DNA from: Flavobacteriales bacterium
GTDB taxonomy: Bacteria > Bacteroidota > Bacteroidia > Flavobacteriales_D > Parvicellaceae
NCBI GenBank assembly: GCA_020631555.1
Contig: JAHDGY010000013.1
Coordinates: 1 to 42,433, forward strand
Length of the DNA: 42,433 nucleotides
Direction: 5' to 3'
Shown here: positions 1 through 8,271 of the stretch, in pieces
Layout of the letters: every line of letters starts with the position of its first letter
How positions within the stretch are numbered: position 1 is the first letter of the stretch
Translations under genes and position numbers: made by a program
The notes under the pieces: model-generated
The model's database searches: none
The model's input: the letters and a program-made list of their open reading frames with translations, nothing else
Told to the model about the DNA's origin: nothing

Positions 1-234
1 GTTGGATACAATTAATTTGTGACCTTGTAATTGCTGATTTCTTTAACTCCTTCTCGATCGGTAACCAATCGATTAAAGTGTCTATCTCCTTGAAAAACTT
101 ATTCTTCGACGTGCGTCGATCAACATCGTAACTGGCAAAACTCATCTGAGATATATTGGTCTGTTTGTAACTCATTTATCAGCAACAACAGAACTTAATC
201 AACAATCTCAAATTACTTTATGTGCAAAGGTCTC
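1..234 (-). mobile_element. IS5-family insertion sequence, one end only
   Basis: The element end is marked by GAGACCTTTGCA read on the minus strand (223-234). It is followed by about 50 bp of leader and then the transposase start at 175. The same GAGACCTTTG core occurs at 23627-23638 beside an independent IS5 transposase remnant, which supports its reading as the terminal repeat. The other end lies outside the window, so target duplication and completeness cannot be judged. The end sits about 110 bp upstream of the M43 protease gene. Confidence 0.65.
2..175 (-). CDS. IS5-family transposase, N-terminal part (cut by window edge)
   Basis: A minus-strand frame opens with ATG at 175 and runs without a stop to the window edge, giving 58 residues. 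It begins MSYKQTNISQMSFASYDV and continues with a stretch ending IDWLPIEKEL. This matches the N-terminal domain of IS5-type DDE transposases, where a QMSFA segment is followed by a D.LIDW.PIEK segment. A terminal inverted-repeat-like sequence lies just upstream at 223-234, so this is the left (transposase 5') end of an insertion sequence. The residues after PIEKEL (KKSAITRSQINCIQ) do not look like the YKKG-type sequence I would expect next. The copy may therefore be divergent, frameshifted or truncated, and this cannot be settled without the sequence beyond the edge. Confidence 0.75.
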   Translation of the reverse strand, partial: MSYKQTNISQMSFASYDVDRRTSKNKFFKEIDTLIDWLPIEKELKKSAITRSQINCIQ

Positions 235-344
235 ATTCCATTAGCGTTAACTGAAATAAATAAATCACCGACACCTACATAATTTACTATATTTAAACAC
301 CTTAATACCACCCTATAGTCGAATCACCTTTAATAATCCATGCT

Positions 345-2555
345 ATGAACAATCTATTGTTGCTGACAGTTGTGTTAATTGCTTTCAGCCCACGAATCAA
401 ATCCCAACACCTGCATCCACATCATAGATGTGGGCAGTCTGAACTGCTACAAACGATGCTAACCAATCCCAAATTAAGAGCAAATTACCAACGCTCGCAA
501 GCCAGATTGAAAAAGGAAAAAATAGCCCTTAGAGCAAATCAGAGTCTACGTGCACTGCAATCTGACAGTCTAATTACAATTCCTGTAGTATTTCATGTTT
601 TGTATGATGACAATTCCAAGAAACCTACAGTTACAGAAATTGAAAACCTGCTCACATCGGTAAACGAATTCTTCAATGCAAAGAACGCTGGCTATTCCAA
701 AGTTGTGGACGCCTTTGATACCGTGAAAGCAAATTTTAAGATAAAACTCAAACTAGCCAAAACAGCCCCGGACGGCACTTGTTTTCCTGGAGTTACATAC
801 ACCAAAACCAGATGGACCTCGGTTGAAAGCTATTACTACGGTAGTCATCAAGTTAATGCAGTAATTAAAGGAAATAATGTCTTCCAAGGAGAATGGCCTG
901 GAGGTCAATACCTGAATGTATTTGCTTGCCAGACAATTCATCCGATGGTGGCCGGCTATGCTTTTTATCCCGATTCTACCAATTGGGGAAATACCATGTA
1001 TTCTCATGTTTGGTTAAGTCCGGATGGACTGGCGAAACCTACTACGATTGCCCATGAAGTCGGTCATTGGCTTAATCTCGGTCATCCTTGGGGCCATACC
1101 AATTCCATTGACCCCAATTACAACCATTGCATTGAAGATGATGGTGTGAAAGACACACCAACAAGTAAGAATGCGTCAAGTGGTTGCAATTTAACTGCTA
1201 ACACTTGTTCCGAAGACACTGAATTTTGGGGGTTTGACCAAATTGACAATGTACAGAACATAATGGATTATTCAAATTGTCCTAGTATGTTTACTAAAGG
1301 TCAAAAAGAGAGAGGGCGAGTTTCACTAGCGAGCAAAGTGGGATCGAGAAATACCCTCAGTACCAAAAGTAATTTGGAACGCACTGGGGTATTTAATAAT
1401 GAGTCATGCGTTGTGCCATACTTGATTGCAGATAGAACAACTATTTGTCAAGGCGATATAGTACGATTTGTAAACGAATCTTACTCCAAGATTCAATCCT
1501 ACGAATGGAAGTTTACCGGTGGTACTCCTCCAACCTCAACAGAAGAAAATCCATCCGTAACTTACAATGCGTCCGGCAAGTTCGACGTGCAACTAACGGC
1601 CACAAATAATGCAGGAGAATCGAAAGACACAATTTTCAAAGAGTATATTTTAGTTCATGGTGATGCAGCTCTATCCGCTCCTTTTTCTGAAGATTTTGAA
1701 GAACTTTCGGGTAACTTATCGGATAATGAATGGCATACCACATCACCAACAGAAATACCTTGGGAAATAAACCAAACTGCATCAGTTTCTGGGCAAAATA
1801 GTGTAACCATAAACCAGTTCAAACATTTGTACGATTCAAGCAGTCCGCATTACAATTATATGTGCCATTGGAATTGTGGAAACAACTATGTGTTAAGAAG
1901 TCCAAAATTCAATCTATCCGACCAGACAAAAGCCCAACTCTCATTTAAATATGCGTACAATGCCGTGATACGTTACGATACCATTATGCCTGGACTGACG
2001 TTTCTTCAAGAGACAAGATTAAAACTAAGCACATCTAACAATTGTGGTAAAACTTGGAAAGTTGCAAAAGAAATAAAAAATGAAAACTTTATAACCGGTG
2101 ATTTAAAGAAAGATTCTTCAATATACATTCCGTCCGGCGATGAATGGAAAACGGTGACGATAGATCTTGGACCAGAAAATCTTGTTGACAATTTTCAATT
2201 TGAATTAGACTTAAATTTATGGAGATGGAATAACTTTTACCTGGACGACATAAATATAACGGTGGGAGATGCAATTGGAATTAAGGATTTTCGCCAACAA
2301 TTAAGCCTAAGTATTTATCCTAATCCGGCTTCCAAAACCGCAACAATAAAATACGAGTTACCGTTTCAATCAAGGCATTTTAGTATTTCCTTAAATGATT
2401 TAACTGGCAAAAAAATCATGGCACTAGACAACGTCCAATCTAGTGTTGGTAAACATGCGCTAAATCTATCGCTAGCCAATTTGGCAAGAGGAAGTTATTT
2501 TGTGGAAGTAGCCTCTGATTGGGGTAAAGTAGTAGAGAGACTGATCGTTCAGTAA
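345..2555 (+). CDS. Secreted M43-family zinc metalloprotease with PKD and T9SS sorting domain
   Basis: A 736-residue secreted protease. Residues 1-21 form a signal peptide ending near IKSQ. The catalytic domain (about 75-330) has the metzincin zinc motif HEVGHWLNLGH (H237, H241, H247; catalytic E238) and a downstream Met-turn in NIMDYS (M307). This is the pappalysin/cytophagalysin (M43) arrangement. A PKD-like domain follows at about 358-437, with the YEWKFTGGTP and NPSVTYNASG signature stretches. A galactose-binding-like region follows at about 450-650. The last 80 residues begin at YPNPA and end LIVQ, a typical type A T9SS C-terminal sorting domain, so export across the outer membrane is expected. 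The substrate is unknown. A same-architecture paralogue lies at 28726-30885. The gene ends 4 bp from the convergent histidine kinase gene. Confidence 0.9.
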   Translation: MNNLLLLTVVLIAFSPRIKSQHLHPHHRCGQSELLQTMLTNPKLRANYQRSQARLKKEKIALRANQSLRALQSDSLITIPVVFHVLYDDNSKKPTVTEIENLLTSVNEFFNAKNAGYSKVVDAFDTVKANFKIKLKLAKTAPDGTCFPGVTYTKTRWTSVESYYYGSHQVNAVIKGNNVFQGEWPGGQYLNVFACQTIHPMVAGYAFYPDSTNWGNTMYSHVWLSPDGLAKPTTIAHEVGHWLNLGHPWGHTNSIDPNYNHCIEDDGVKDTPTSKNASSGCNLTANTCSEDTEFWGFDQIDNVQNIMDYSNCPSMFTKGQKERGRVSLASKVGSRNTLSTKSNLERTGVFNNESCVVPYLIADRTTICQGDIVRFVNESYSKIQSYEWKFTGGTPPTSTEENPSVTYNASGKFDVQLTATNNAGESKDTIFKEYILVHGDAALSAPFSEDFEELSGNLSDNEWHTTSPTEIPWEINQTASVSGQNSVTINQFKHLYDSSSPHYNYMCHWNCGNNYVLRSPKFNLSDQTKAQLSFKYAYNAVIRYDTIMPGLTFLQETRLKLSTSNNCGKTWKVAKEIKNENFITGDLKKDSSIYIPSGDEWKTVTIDLGPENLVDNFQFELDLNLWRWNNFYLDDINITVGDAIGIKDFRQQLSLSIYPNPASKTATIKYELPFQSRHFSISLNDLTGKKIMALDNVQSSVGKHALNLSLANLARGSYFVEVASDWGKVVERLIVQ

Positions 2556-2559
2556 AAAA

Positions 2560-3603
2560 CTAGGCACGTTTAAGGGTGAAGGAAAAGGTACTTCCTTTAC
2601 CCACTGTGCTTCTCACATTTATTGTCTGGTTATGCGCTTCTATAAAGTGCTTTACAATGGACAAACCCAAACCTGAACCACCTACATTTCGTGACCTACT
2701 CTTATCGATTCGATAAAAGCGCTCGAACAAGCGATTCAAATGCTGTTCCTCGATACCAGGACCATCATCGGAAACTTCAACCAATACATTTTCGCCCATA
2801 TCAAAAAATCGAAGCTCAATACTTCCTTCTGATTCACAGTATGAAATTGCATTACTTATAAGATTAATCAATACCTGCGCAATCCGATCTCTATCAGCAA
2901 AAACCATAATTGGATTGACGTACGACTTATTAAACTTAAGTGAAATCGTCTTCTCTTTAGCCTTGAACTGAAGGTCACTCATTACTTCACCCGTCAAATC
3001 GACCAGATCCAGTTTATCAATTTTCAACGGTATTTTGCCAGACTCCACTTTTGTAATAACATCCAGATCTTCAATTATCCTAGTCATCCGGTCGACTCCT
3101 TTTGACGCACGTTCTAGAAACTTTGTGTTTACCGAAGGATCGTCCATTCCGCCTTCCAACAACGTTAGAATATAACCCTGAATACTAAACACAGGAGTTT
3201 TCAATTCATGCGCTAAATTGCCAATAAACTCCCTTCGAAAAGTTTCCTGTTCCTTCAATGCCTTCAACTCCTCATTACTTGTTTGCGCCCAATCAATAAC
3301 CTCCTGGTTAACATTCTTAATTTCATTCTTATCCATATCAATGGAAGTGTCTGACTCGTCCCCAAGTTTATAATTCCGAATAACCCGATGAATGGTTCGA
3401 ATTCGATTAATTAGAAATACACGCACAGCGTATCTACCGGTAAAATAAGCAACTCCGAAAGTGAATGTAAAAGCTACTAACACCATGCTAAAGCTGAACT
3501 CACCTCCACTCAAAACTGAATAAACTCCAATCATGAGTGCCGTGCTACAGCCACTGAGCATAGCTAACAAAATTGTTATTTTATTTGGCGTATCGAACTT
3601 CAT
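2560..3603 (-). CDS. Sensor histidine kinase (PhoR-like)
   Basis: A 347-residue membrane histidine kinase. Two hydrophobic segments (about 10-30 and 38-56) enclose only a very short external loop, so a large periplasmic sensor is absent. A cytoplasmic linker leads to the HisKA domain with the H-box FIGNLAHELKTP, where H132 is the predicted phosphorylation site. The HATPase domain follows with the N-box (LINLISNAISYC), G1 (DDGPGIEE), F-box (LFERFYRIDKSRS) and G2 (GGSGLGLSIVKHF). The gene follows its response regulator on the same strand with a 5-bp gap, so they are a co-transcribed pair. Kinases of this size and layout are often called PhoR in Bacteroidota, but the signal is not determinable here. 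Confidence 0.9.
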   Translation of the reverse strand: MKFDTPNKITILLAMLSGCSTALMIGVYSVLSGGEFSFSMVLVAFTFTFGVAYFTGRYAVRVFLINRIRTIHRVIRNYKLGDESDTSIDMDKNEIKNVNQEVIDWAQTSNEELKALKEQETFRREFIGNLAHELKTPVFSIQGYILTLLEGGMDDPSVNTKFLERASKGVDRMTRIIEDLDVITKVESGKIPLKIDKLDLVDLTGEVMSDLQFKAKEKTISLKFNKSYVNPIMVFADRDRIAQVLINLISNAISYCESEGSIELRFFDMGENVLVEVSDDGPGIEEQHLNRLFERFYRIDKSRSRNVGGSGLGLSIVKHFIEAHNQTINVRSTVGKGSTFSFTLKRA

Positions 3604-3608
3604 GAAGC

Positions 3609-4295
3609 CTAATTCAGGGGCACAAACTTGTATCCAACCCCTTTAACCGTTTTTATGTATTCCGACCCTAATTTCTCTCTCAATTTCCTGATATGAACAT
3701 CAATTGTCCTGTCGCCAACAATAATATCATCGCCCCAGACACTGCTCAAAATAATATCTCTAGTAAACACATTACCAGGTTTAGACATCAATAAGGTAAG
3801 TAATTCAAATTCCTTTTTTGGAAGCATTATTTCACCATCCGGAGAAACCACGACATAACGATCTCGATCAATTCGTAAAGTACCTTCCTTAGCCTCAGTA
3901 GCAGCACCATTTCCATTTTCTTTTCTCCTCAACAACGCCTTTACTCGACTTAATAAAACTCTGGGCTTAACCGGCTTAGTAATATAGTCATCAGCTCCAT
4001 AATCAAACCCGGCAATTTGAGAATAATCCTCTCCTCGGGCAGTCAAGAATGCCACCATAACATTTTCAAGACCCTCAGTTCCACGAATTTCCGAACATGT
4101 TTCCATCCCATCCATTTCCGGCATCATCACATCCAATATCACCAAATCCGGAACCACTTTCTTCGCAAGATCAAGCCCAGCCCTGCCATCAGAAGCTGTA
4201 TAAACTTGAAAACCCTCTTTCTCCAGTTGATATTGAATTATATCTACAATATCCGGTTCATCGTCTACCAATAATACTTTACGTGCGTCTACCAT
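3609..4295 (-). CDS. OmpR/PhoB-family response regulator
   Basis: A 228-residue two-component regulator. The receiver domain (about 5-118) carries the acidic pair D11/D12, phospho-acceptor D55 in LVILDVMMPEMDG, T85, and K107 in the YITKPVKP loop. A winged-helix DNA-binding domain follows at about 135-226, with the conserved RTIDVHIRKLREKLG and VKGVGYKF stretches. It is the first gene of the pair with the kinase at 2560-3603. It faces away from the chrA-arsC island across a 152-bp intergenic region, and a phosphate-type transporter lies about 4 kb downstream of that. Control of oxyanion uptake or resistance is therefore an inference from position only. Confidence 0.92.
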   Translation of the reverse strand: MVDARKVLLVDDEPDIVDIIQYQLEKEGFQVYTASDGRAGLDLAKKVVPDLVILDVMMPEMDGMETCSEIRGTEGLENVMVAFLTARGEDYSQIAGFDYGADDYITKPVKPRVLLSRVKALLRRKENGNGAATEAKEGTLRIDRDRYVVVSPDGEIMLPKKEFELLTLLMSKPGNVFTRDIILSSVWGDDIIVGDRTIDVHIRKLREKLGSEYIKTVKGVGYKFVPLN

Positions 4296-4447
4296 GCAAT
4301 CAAAGTTAAAAACTATTCAAAATTTAGACTTTGGGATCCAACTCCCACTGTTTGAGGTAAATTTAGATCAATAGTGTTAACTGAACATTAATCTTTTCTA
4401 AACCTAGCAATTACCCATTCATCAACTAAAATAAAGGTGATAAATTT

Positions 4448-5560
4448 GTGTTCTTGAATTTGGCTGAAATAATAAAGACCTTCCTACAAATAGGGGTTTC
4501 TGCGTTTGGTGGACCAGCAGCGCACATAGCTGTTATGGAACTCGAAATCGTGGAGAAACGTCAGTGGATGAATAAACAGCAATTCACCGATCTTGTTGGA
4601 GCCACTAGCATAATCCCTGGTCCTAATTCCAGTGAAATGGCGATGCACTGCGGTTATGCACGTGGAGGGGTACCTGGCCTTTTCGCTGCTGGATTGGCCT
4701 TCATATTGCCAGCGATATTACTTACAGCTCTAGTAGGGCATCTGTACGCATCTTATGGTCATTTACCTGCATTAGAAAACTGGATTGCCGGAATTAAGCC
4801 AGCCATGATCACTTTAATTTTATTGGCGGTTAACAAACTACGGAAAAAAGCCCTTTCGAATATCGAACTAACCGTTGTAGCACTATTTGTGATAATAGCC
4901 TATCTATTTGGTATTTCTGAACTAGTCTGTCTATTCGGAGCTGGCCTGTATGGAATAACTCGCTCTCTGGTCAGCAGTACTTCACTAAAAGCAGTTTTCG
5001 CACCTGCGATTCTGGTTATTCCTGCGATAACTCATATTTCCGCATCCAGTATTTTTCTGACATTTCTAAAAATCGGATCTATTTTATTTGGCAGCGGCTA
5101 TGTTCTATTCGCCTATCTTGAGGGAGAGCTAATACATACTAAAGCCTGGTTAACTTATTCTCAACTTGCGGAAGCGATAGCGGTCGGAAATTTGACTCCT
5201 GGCCCCGTGCTATCAACCTCAACATTTGTTGGTTTTCAACTCAATGGTATTTGGGGTGCAATTGCAGCCACCGGCGGCATATTTCTTCCTTCATTTGCAT
5301 TTGTGCTGATTCTAACTCCCATAGTCCCTAAGATTCGTAAATCTGCTCTAGCGACAGGATTTCTAAATGCAGTTAATGCAGCAGCTTTGGCTCTAATGTT
5401 CGGGGCCGCAGTCAACCTAAGCAAGGCGGTGTTGATAGATTGGCAAACTGCCATAATATTCGAATTAAGTGCAATTTTTGTGTTCGGATTTAAAAAAGTA
5501 AATCCATTTTTACTGATTGCCGCAAGTTCATTAACTGGATTCATCCTCTATTCTATTTAA
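4448..5560 (+). CDS. chrA: Chromate transporter, ChrA family (two-domain)
   Basis: A 370-residue polytopic inner-membrane protein of the CHR family. The two homologous halves are visible. Each begins with a FLxIGxxxFG segment (FLQIGVSAFGGPAAH near residue 11 and FLKIGSILFGSGYV near 206). Each also carries a G-x-(I/L)-x-PGP motif (TSIIPGPNSSE and GNLTPGPVLSTS). The family exports chromate or related oxyanions with the proton gradient. The start is GTG at 4448, preceded by the Shine-Dalgarno-like AAGGTGA. No in-frame ATG fits the conserved N-terminus better. It heads a run of five same-strand genes with short gaps that includes arsI and arsC. Transport of sulfate or another anion is possible. 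Confidence 0.88.
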   Translation: MFLNLAEIIKTFLQIGVSAFGGPAAHIAVMELEIVEKRQWMNKQQFTDLVGATSIIPGPNSSEMAMHCGYARGGVPGLFAAGLAFILPAILLTALVGHLYASYGHLPALENWIAGIKPAMITLILLAVNKLRKKALSNIELTVVALFVIIAYLFGISELVCLFGAGLYGITRSLVSSTSLKAVFAPAILVIPAITHISASSIFLTFLKIGSILFGSGYVLFAYLEGELIHTKAWLTYSQLAEAIAVGNLTPGPVLSTSTFVGFQLNGIWGAIAATGGIFLPSFAFVLILTPIVPKIRKSALATGFLNAVNAAALALMFGAAVNLSKAVLIDWQTAIIFELSAIFVFGFKKVNPFLLIAASSLTGFILYSI

Positions 5561-5565
5561 TACTT

Positions 5566-6447
5566 ATGGTGAAATACAATCCTAAACTTTGGTTCAAGTA
5601 CATCTTCAAATTTTCTTCAATCGGAACGTTCCGAATGCTTTGGAAGGAAATGGTGATTGTAGCATTGACAACCGCTTTGTTTTGCTGGCTACACCAGCAA
5701 TGCCTACTTCAATGGGACATTATGTCCAACATGGCAGCAGTCTATTCAATAATTGGTTTTGTACTTTCATTGCTGTTGGTCTTTCGTACAAACACTGCCT
5801 ACGATCGATGGTGGGAAGGCAGAAAGAAATGGGGTTTACAGCTTAATAACAGCCGAAATTTGGCGTCAAAAATTGCAGCCTTTTACACTAACGATGAAAA
5901 CACTAGACTTTTCTTCTTTCGGCATATCTCAAGTTTGGGCTTTGCAATGAAGGAGCATCTAAGAAATGGAGTAAAACAAGACCAGTTAACCCTCAATCCG
6001 GAAGAAACCAATAACATTATGTCCAATAAACATGTACCTAACGCCATAATTTCAGCAATGTACAATCGTATCGTTTCTGACAAAAAAGCCGGAAAGCTAA
6101 CCGGGGAAGACGTTTTGTTAATGGAAAAGGATATGAAAAACTTTTCAGACATTCTCGGTGCTTGCGAACGTATTCTAAACACCCCTATCCCATTCTCTTA
6201 CAATCTTTTCTTAAAGAAATTTATATTCATTTACATCGTAACGATGCCATTTTCCTTCATCCCGGAGTTTGGCTATTCTTCTCCATTTATCGTAACTTTT
6301 ATTTTCTATATTTTGGTAAGCATGGAAGTTTTGGCCGAGGAAATAGAGAACCCTTTTGGTCTCGACCCGAATGACCTACCTACTGAAGAGCTCTGCAAAA
6401 AGATCCATAATAACACCTACGAATTATTGACTAAAACCAATACCTAA
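5566..6447 (+). CDS. Bestrophin-family anion channel protein
   Basis: A 293-residue protein of the bestrophin/UPF0187 family, putative pentameric anion channels of the inner membrane. Diagnostic features are hydrophobic helices near residues 25-45 and 50-72, the stretch FRTNTAYDRWWEGRKKWG near residue 75, and a late pair of helices followed by an acidic EEIENPFGLDPNDLP segment. The last of these corresponds to the family's conserved C-terminal cluster. It starts 5 bp after the chrA stop and is followed 4 bp later by arsI, so it is almost certainly part of the same transcript. Its presence in a metal/oxyanion operon is unusual. Anion release or charge balance during arsenic or chromate efflux is a guess from context. 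Confidence 0.85.
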   Translation: MVKYNPKLWFKYIFKFSSIGTFRMLWKEMVIVALTTALFCWLHQQCLLQWDIMSNMAAVYSIIGFVLSLLLVFRTNTAYDRWWEGRKKWGLQLNNSRNLASKIAAFYTNDENTRLFFFRHISSLGFAMKEHLRNGVKQDQLTLNPEETNNIMSNKHVPNAIISAMYNRIVSDKKAGKLTGEDVLLMEKDMKNFSDILGACERILNTPIPFSYNLFLKKFIFIYIVTMPFSFIPEFGYSSPFIVTFIFYILVSMEVLAEEIENPFGLDPNDLPTEELCKKIHNNTYELLTKTNT

Positions 6448-6451
6448 TAAA

Positions 6452-6976
6452 ATGAATACATATTTTCCAAGAATGCACGTTAGCCTTTATTGTTCGGACA
6501 TTCAAAAAACAATTGATTTCTACTCCGGTTTTTTCGGTCAGCAGCCCGCTAAGACAAAAGCCGACTACTGTAAATTTATACTAGAAAAACCGTCATTAAT
6601 CATATCGTTTGTTGCGAATAAGGATAGGGCAACCGGACAATTTGGCCACCTTGGTTTTCAGGTAGAAACAAAGGCAATGTTGATGGAACGTCTTGCAATA
6701 GCAAACACACAATCAATTGACGTTTTAGAAGAAATGGAAACAAACTGTTGCTATGCCAACCAAGACAAATTTTGGGTAACCGATCCTGATGGAGTCATGT
6801 GGGAAGTATACGTCTTCAATGAAGATGTTGAATGGAATGATCCAAGGTACTCTTCCCAAGAATCTAGCGCTTGCTGCGCTTCAACTGGCCAGACATTGGA
6901 ACAACCAGAAAAAAAGAAAGTCTCCCTAGCGTCATTGGGAAAACAATCTTGTGACCCAAGTTCTAACTGCTGCTAG
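6452..6976 (+). CDS. arsI: ArsI/CadI-family dioxygenase (glyoxalase fold)
   Basis: A 174-residue vicinal-oxygen-chelate protein of the ArsI/CadI heavy-metal family. ArsI members cleave the carbon-arsenic bond of trivalent organoarsenicals. Predicted iron ligands are H9 (MHVSLY), H66 (FGHLGFQV) and E118 (WEVYVF). The vicinal pair C99-C100 in TNCCYANQDKFWV matches the arsenical-binding cysteines of ArsI. The C-terminal tail adds five more cysteines (C141, C142, C167, C173, C174), which could bind metal or feed arsenic to the site. The gene lies between the bestrophin and arsC genes with 4- and 9-bp gaps. CadI-like cadmium-induced proteins belong to the same family, so the substrate is inferred from the neighbouring arsC. 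Confidence 0.88.
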   Translation: MNTYFPRMHVSLYCSDIQKTIDFYSGFFGQQPAKTKADYCKFILEKPSLIISFVANKDRATGQFGHLGFQVETKAMLMERLAIANTQSIDVLEEMETNCCYANQDKFWVTDPDGVMWEVYVFNEDVEWNDPRYSSQESSACCASTGQTLEQPEKKKVSLASLGKQSCDPSSNCC

Positions 6977-6985
6977 AATTTAACT

Positions 6986-7420
6986 ATGAAGATTTTAGTT
7001 CTTTGTACTGGAAACAGTTGCAGAAGTCAAATGGCCCATGGATGGCTGGATTATTTTTCACGGGAATTCTCACCACAAATAGAAGTCGTTAGCGCTGGCG
7101 TAGAAACACATGGCGTTAATCCCAAGGCTATTCTTGTGATGAAAGAAGTAGAAGTAGACATTTCCGATCATACTTCCAATCACATCGACCAATATATAGA
7201 CTCAGGTATAACTCATGTTATTACCGTGTGCGATAGCGCAGCAGAAAAATGTCCCATATTTCCGGAAAGAATAATCGTAAGTCACCAAAGTTTTAACGAT
7301 CCGGCTAAAGCCACAGGTTCAGAGGAAAATATTCTCAATCAGTTTAGGAAAGTTCGGGATGAAATAAAGGAATACACACAGTCGTATCTAAAGGAACTAG
7401 TCAGTGAAACTATGGTTTAA
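6986..7420 (+). CDS. arsC: Arsenate reductase, thioredoxin-coupled (LMW-PTPase type)
   Basis: A 144-residue reductase of the low-molecular-weight phosphatase fold. The P-loop is LCTGNSCRS (C7-x5-R13). The resolving cysteines are C82 and C89 in TVCDSAAEKCP, at the same relative positions as in the staphylococcal pI258 ArsC, which uses thioredoxin. It reduces arsenate to arsenite in the cytoplasm. Its 3' end overlaps the GTG start of the aquaglyceroporin gene by 17 bp, which suggests translational coupling. That fits a scheme in which arsenite leaves by facilitated diffusion, because no ArsB or Acr3 is present nearby. Confidence 0.92.
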   Translation: MKILVLCTGNSCRSQMAHGWLDYFSREFSPQIEVVSAGVETHGVNPKAILVMKEVEVDISDHTSNHIDQYIDSGITHVITVCDSAAEKCPIFPERIIVSHQSFNDPAKATGSEENILNQFRKVRDEIKEYTQSYLKELVSETMV

Positions 7421-8180
7421 ACCTTTTTTGGGAGAATGTTTAGGCACGTTTATTTTGGTGTTTGTCGGTTGTGGTTCCATTGCCTGCTCGGTACTGTTCG
7501 ATACTTTTTCCAACCTAATTGAAATTGCATTGGTTTGGACATTTGGCGTTACGCTAGGAATATATTGTTCGAAAAAACTTTCAGCTGCGCATCTCAATCC
7601 TGCTGTAACATTGGCGATGATAGTTGCTAAACGACTCATCAAAAACCACGGATTAGGTTATTTGACTGGGCAGTTCACAGGAGCATTTATTGCTGCAGCC
7701 ACCCTTTATCTAATTATGCCGATTACTGATTTTGAATTTAGCAAGGGAATCGTTCGCGGTTGCGAAGAATCTGTATTAACAGCATCAATATTCGGAGAGT
7801 TTTTTCCAAATCCCGGATATGCAGATACAATCGGCCCAATTTCACAATGGATTGCGTTTAGTGTAGAAATGGTTGGAACAACCTTGTTGGTATTTGTCAT
7901 ATTTAAAATTGACAATTTTAAAAAACTCTCACCCGTGGCTCCGTTATTGATCGGTATAACGGTAGGTATTTTAATCTGTTTTTTAGCCCCAATAAGCCAA
8001 GCCGGGTTCAATCCAGCAAGGGACTTAGCCCCTCGAATTTTCGCATATTTAGCGGGTTGGGGCAATGCCGCATTTCCAAGTCCTAATCTTAGCTTTTTGG
8101 TGGTTTATGTCATGGGGCCACTAATTGGTGGAATATTTGGATATGGTTTGTATAAGGGATCAGAAAAAGAATTAGCTTAG
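7404..8180 (+). CDS. MIP-family aquaglyceroporin (AqpS-like)
   Basis: A 258-residue six-helix channel of the MIP family with both NPA boxes: HLNPAVTLAM (N65-A67) and GFNPARDLAPR (N203-A205). The aspartate directly after the second NPAR (D207) is characteristic of aquaglyceroporins rather than strict water channels. It starts at GTG 7404 inside arsC. Aquaglyceroporins encoded beside arsC, such as AqpS in Sinorhizobium, release the arsenite formed by ArsC. That established precedent and the gene overlap make the same role likely here, although glycerol uptake is also possible. It is the last gene of the island, with a 91-bp gap to the next gene. Confidence 0.9.
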   Translation: MKLWFKPFLGECLGTFILVFVGCGSIACSVLFDTFSNLIEIALVWTFGVTLGIYCSKKLSAAHLNPAVTLAMIVAKRLIKNHGLGYLTGQFTGAFIAAATLYLIMPITDFEFSKGIVRGCEESVLTASIFGEFFPNPGYADTIGPISQWIAFSVEMVGTTLLVFVIFKIDNFKKLSPVAPLLIGITVGILICFLAPISQAGFNPARDLAPRIFAYLAGWGNAAFPSPNLSFLVVYVMGPLIGGIFGYGLYKGSEKELA

Positions 8181-8271
8181 CGCGCGGTAAATTTTATTGT
8201 ACCATGACACTGGCATTTGACTTTCTTTGTACTGTGCTATATAACTTGATAATGAGTTTAATCTGGCAAAT

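Noticed and set aside
4296-4447. Operator for the response regulator between the two-component pair and chrA
   Set aside because: No convincing direct or inverted repeats seen; left unannotated.
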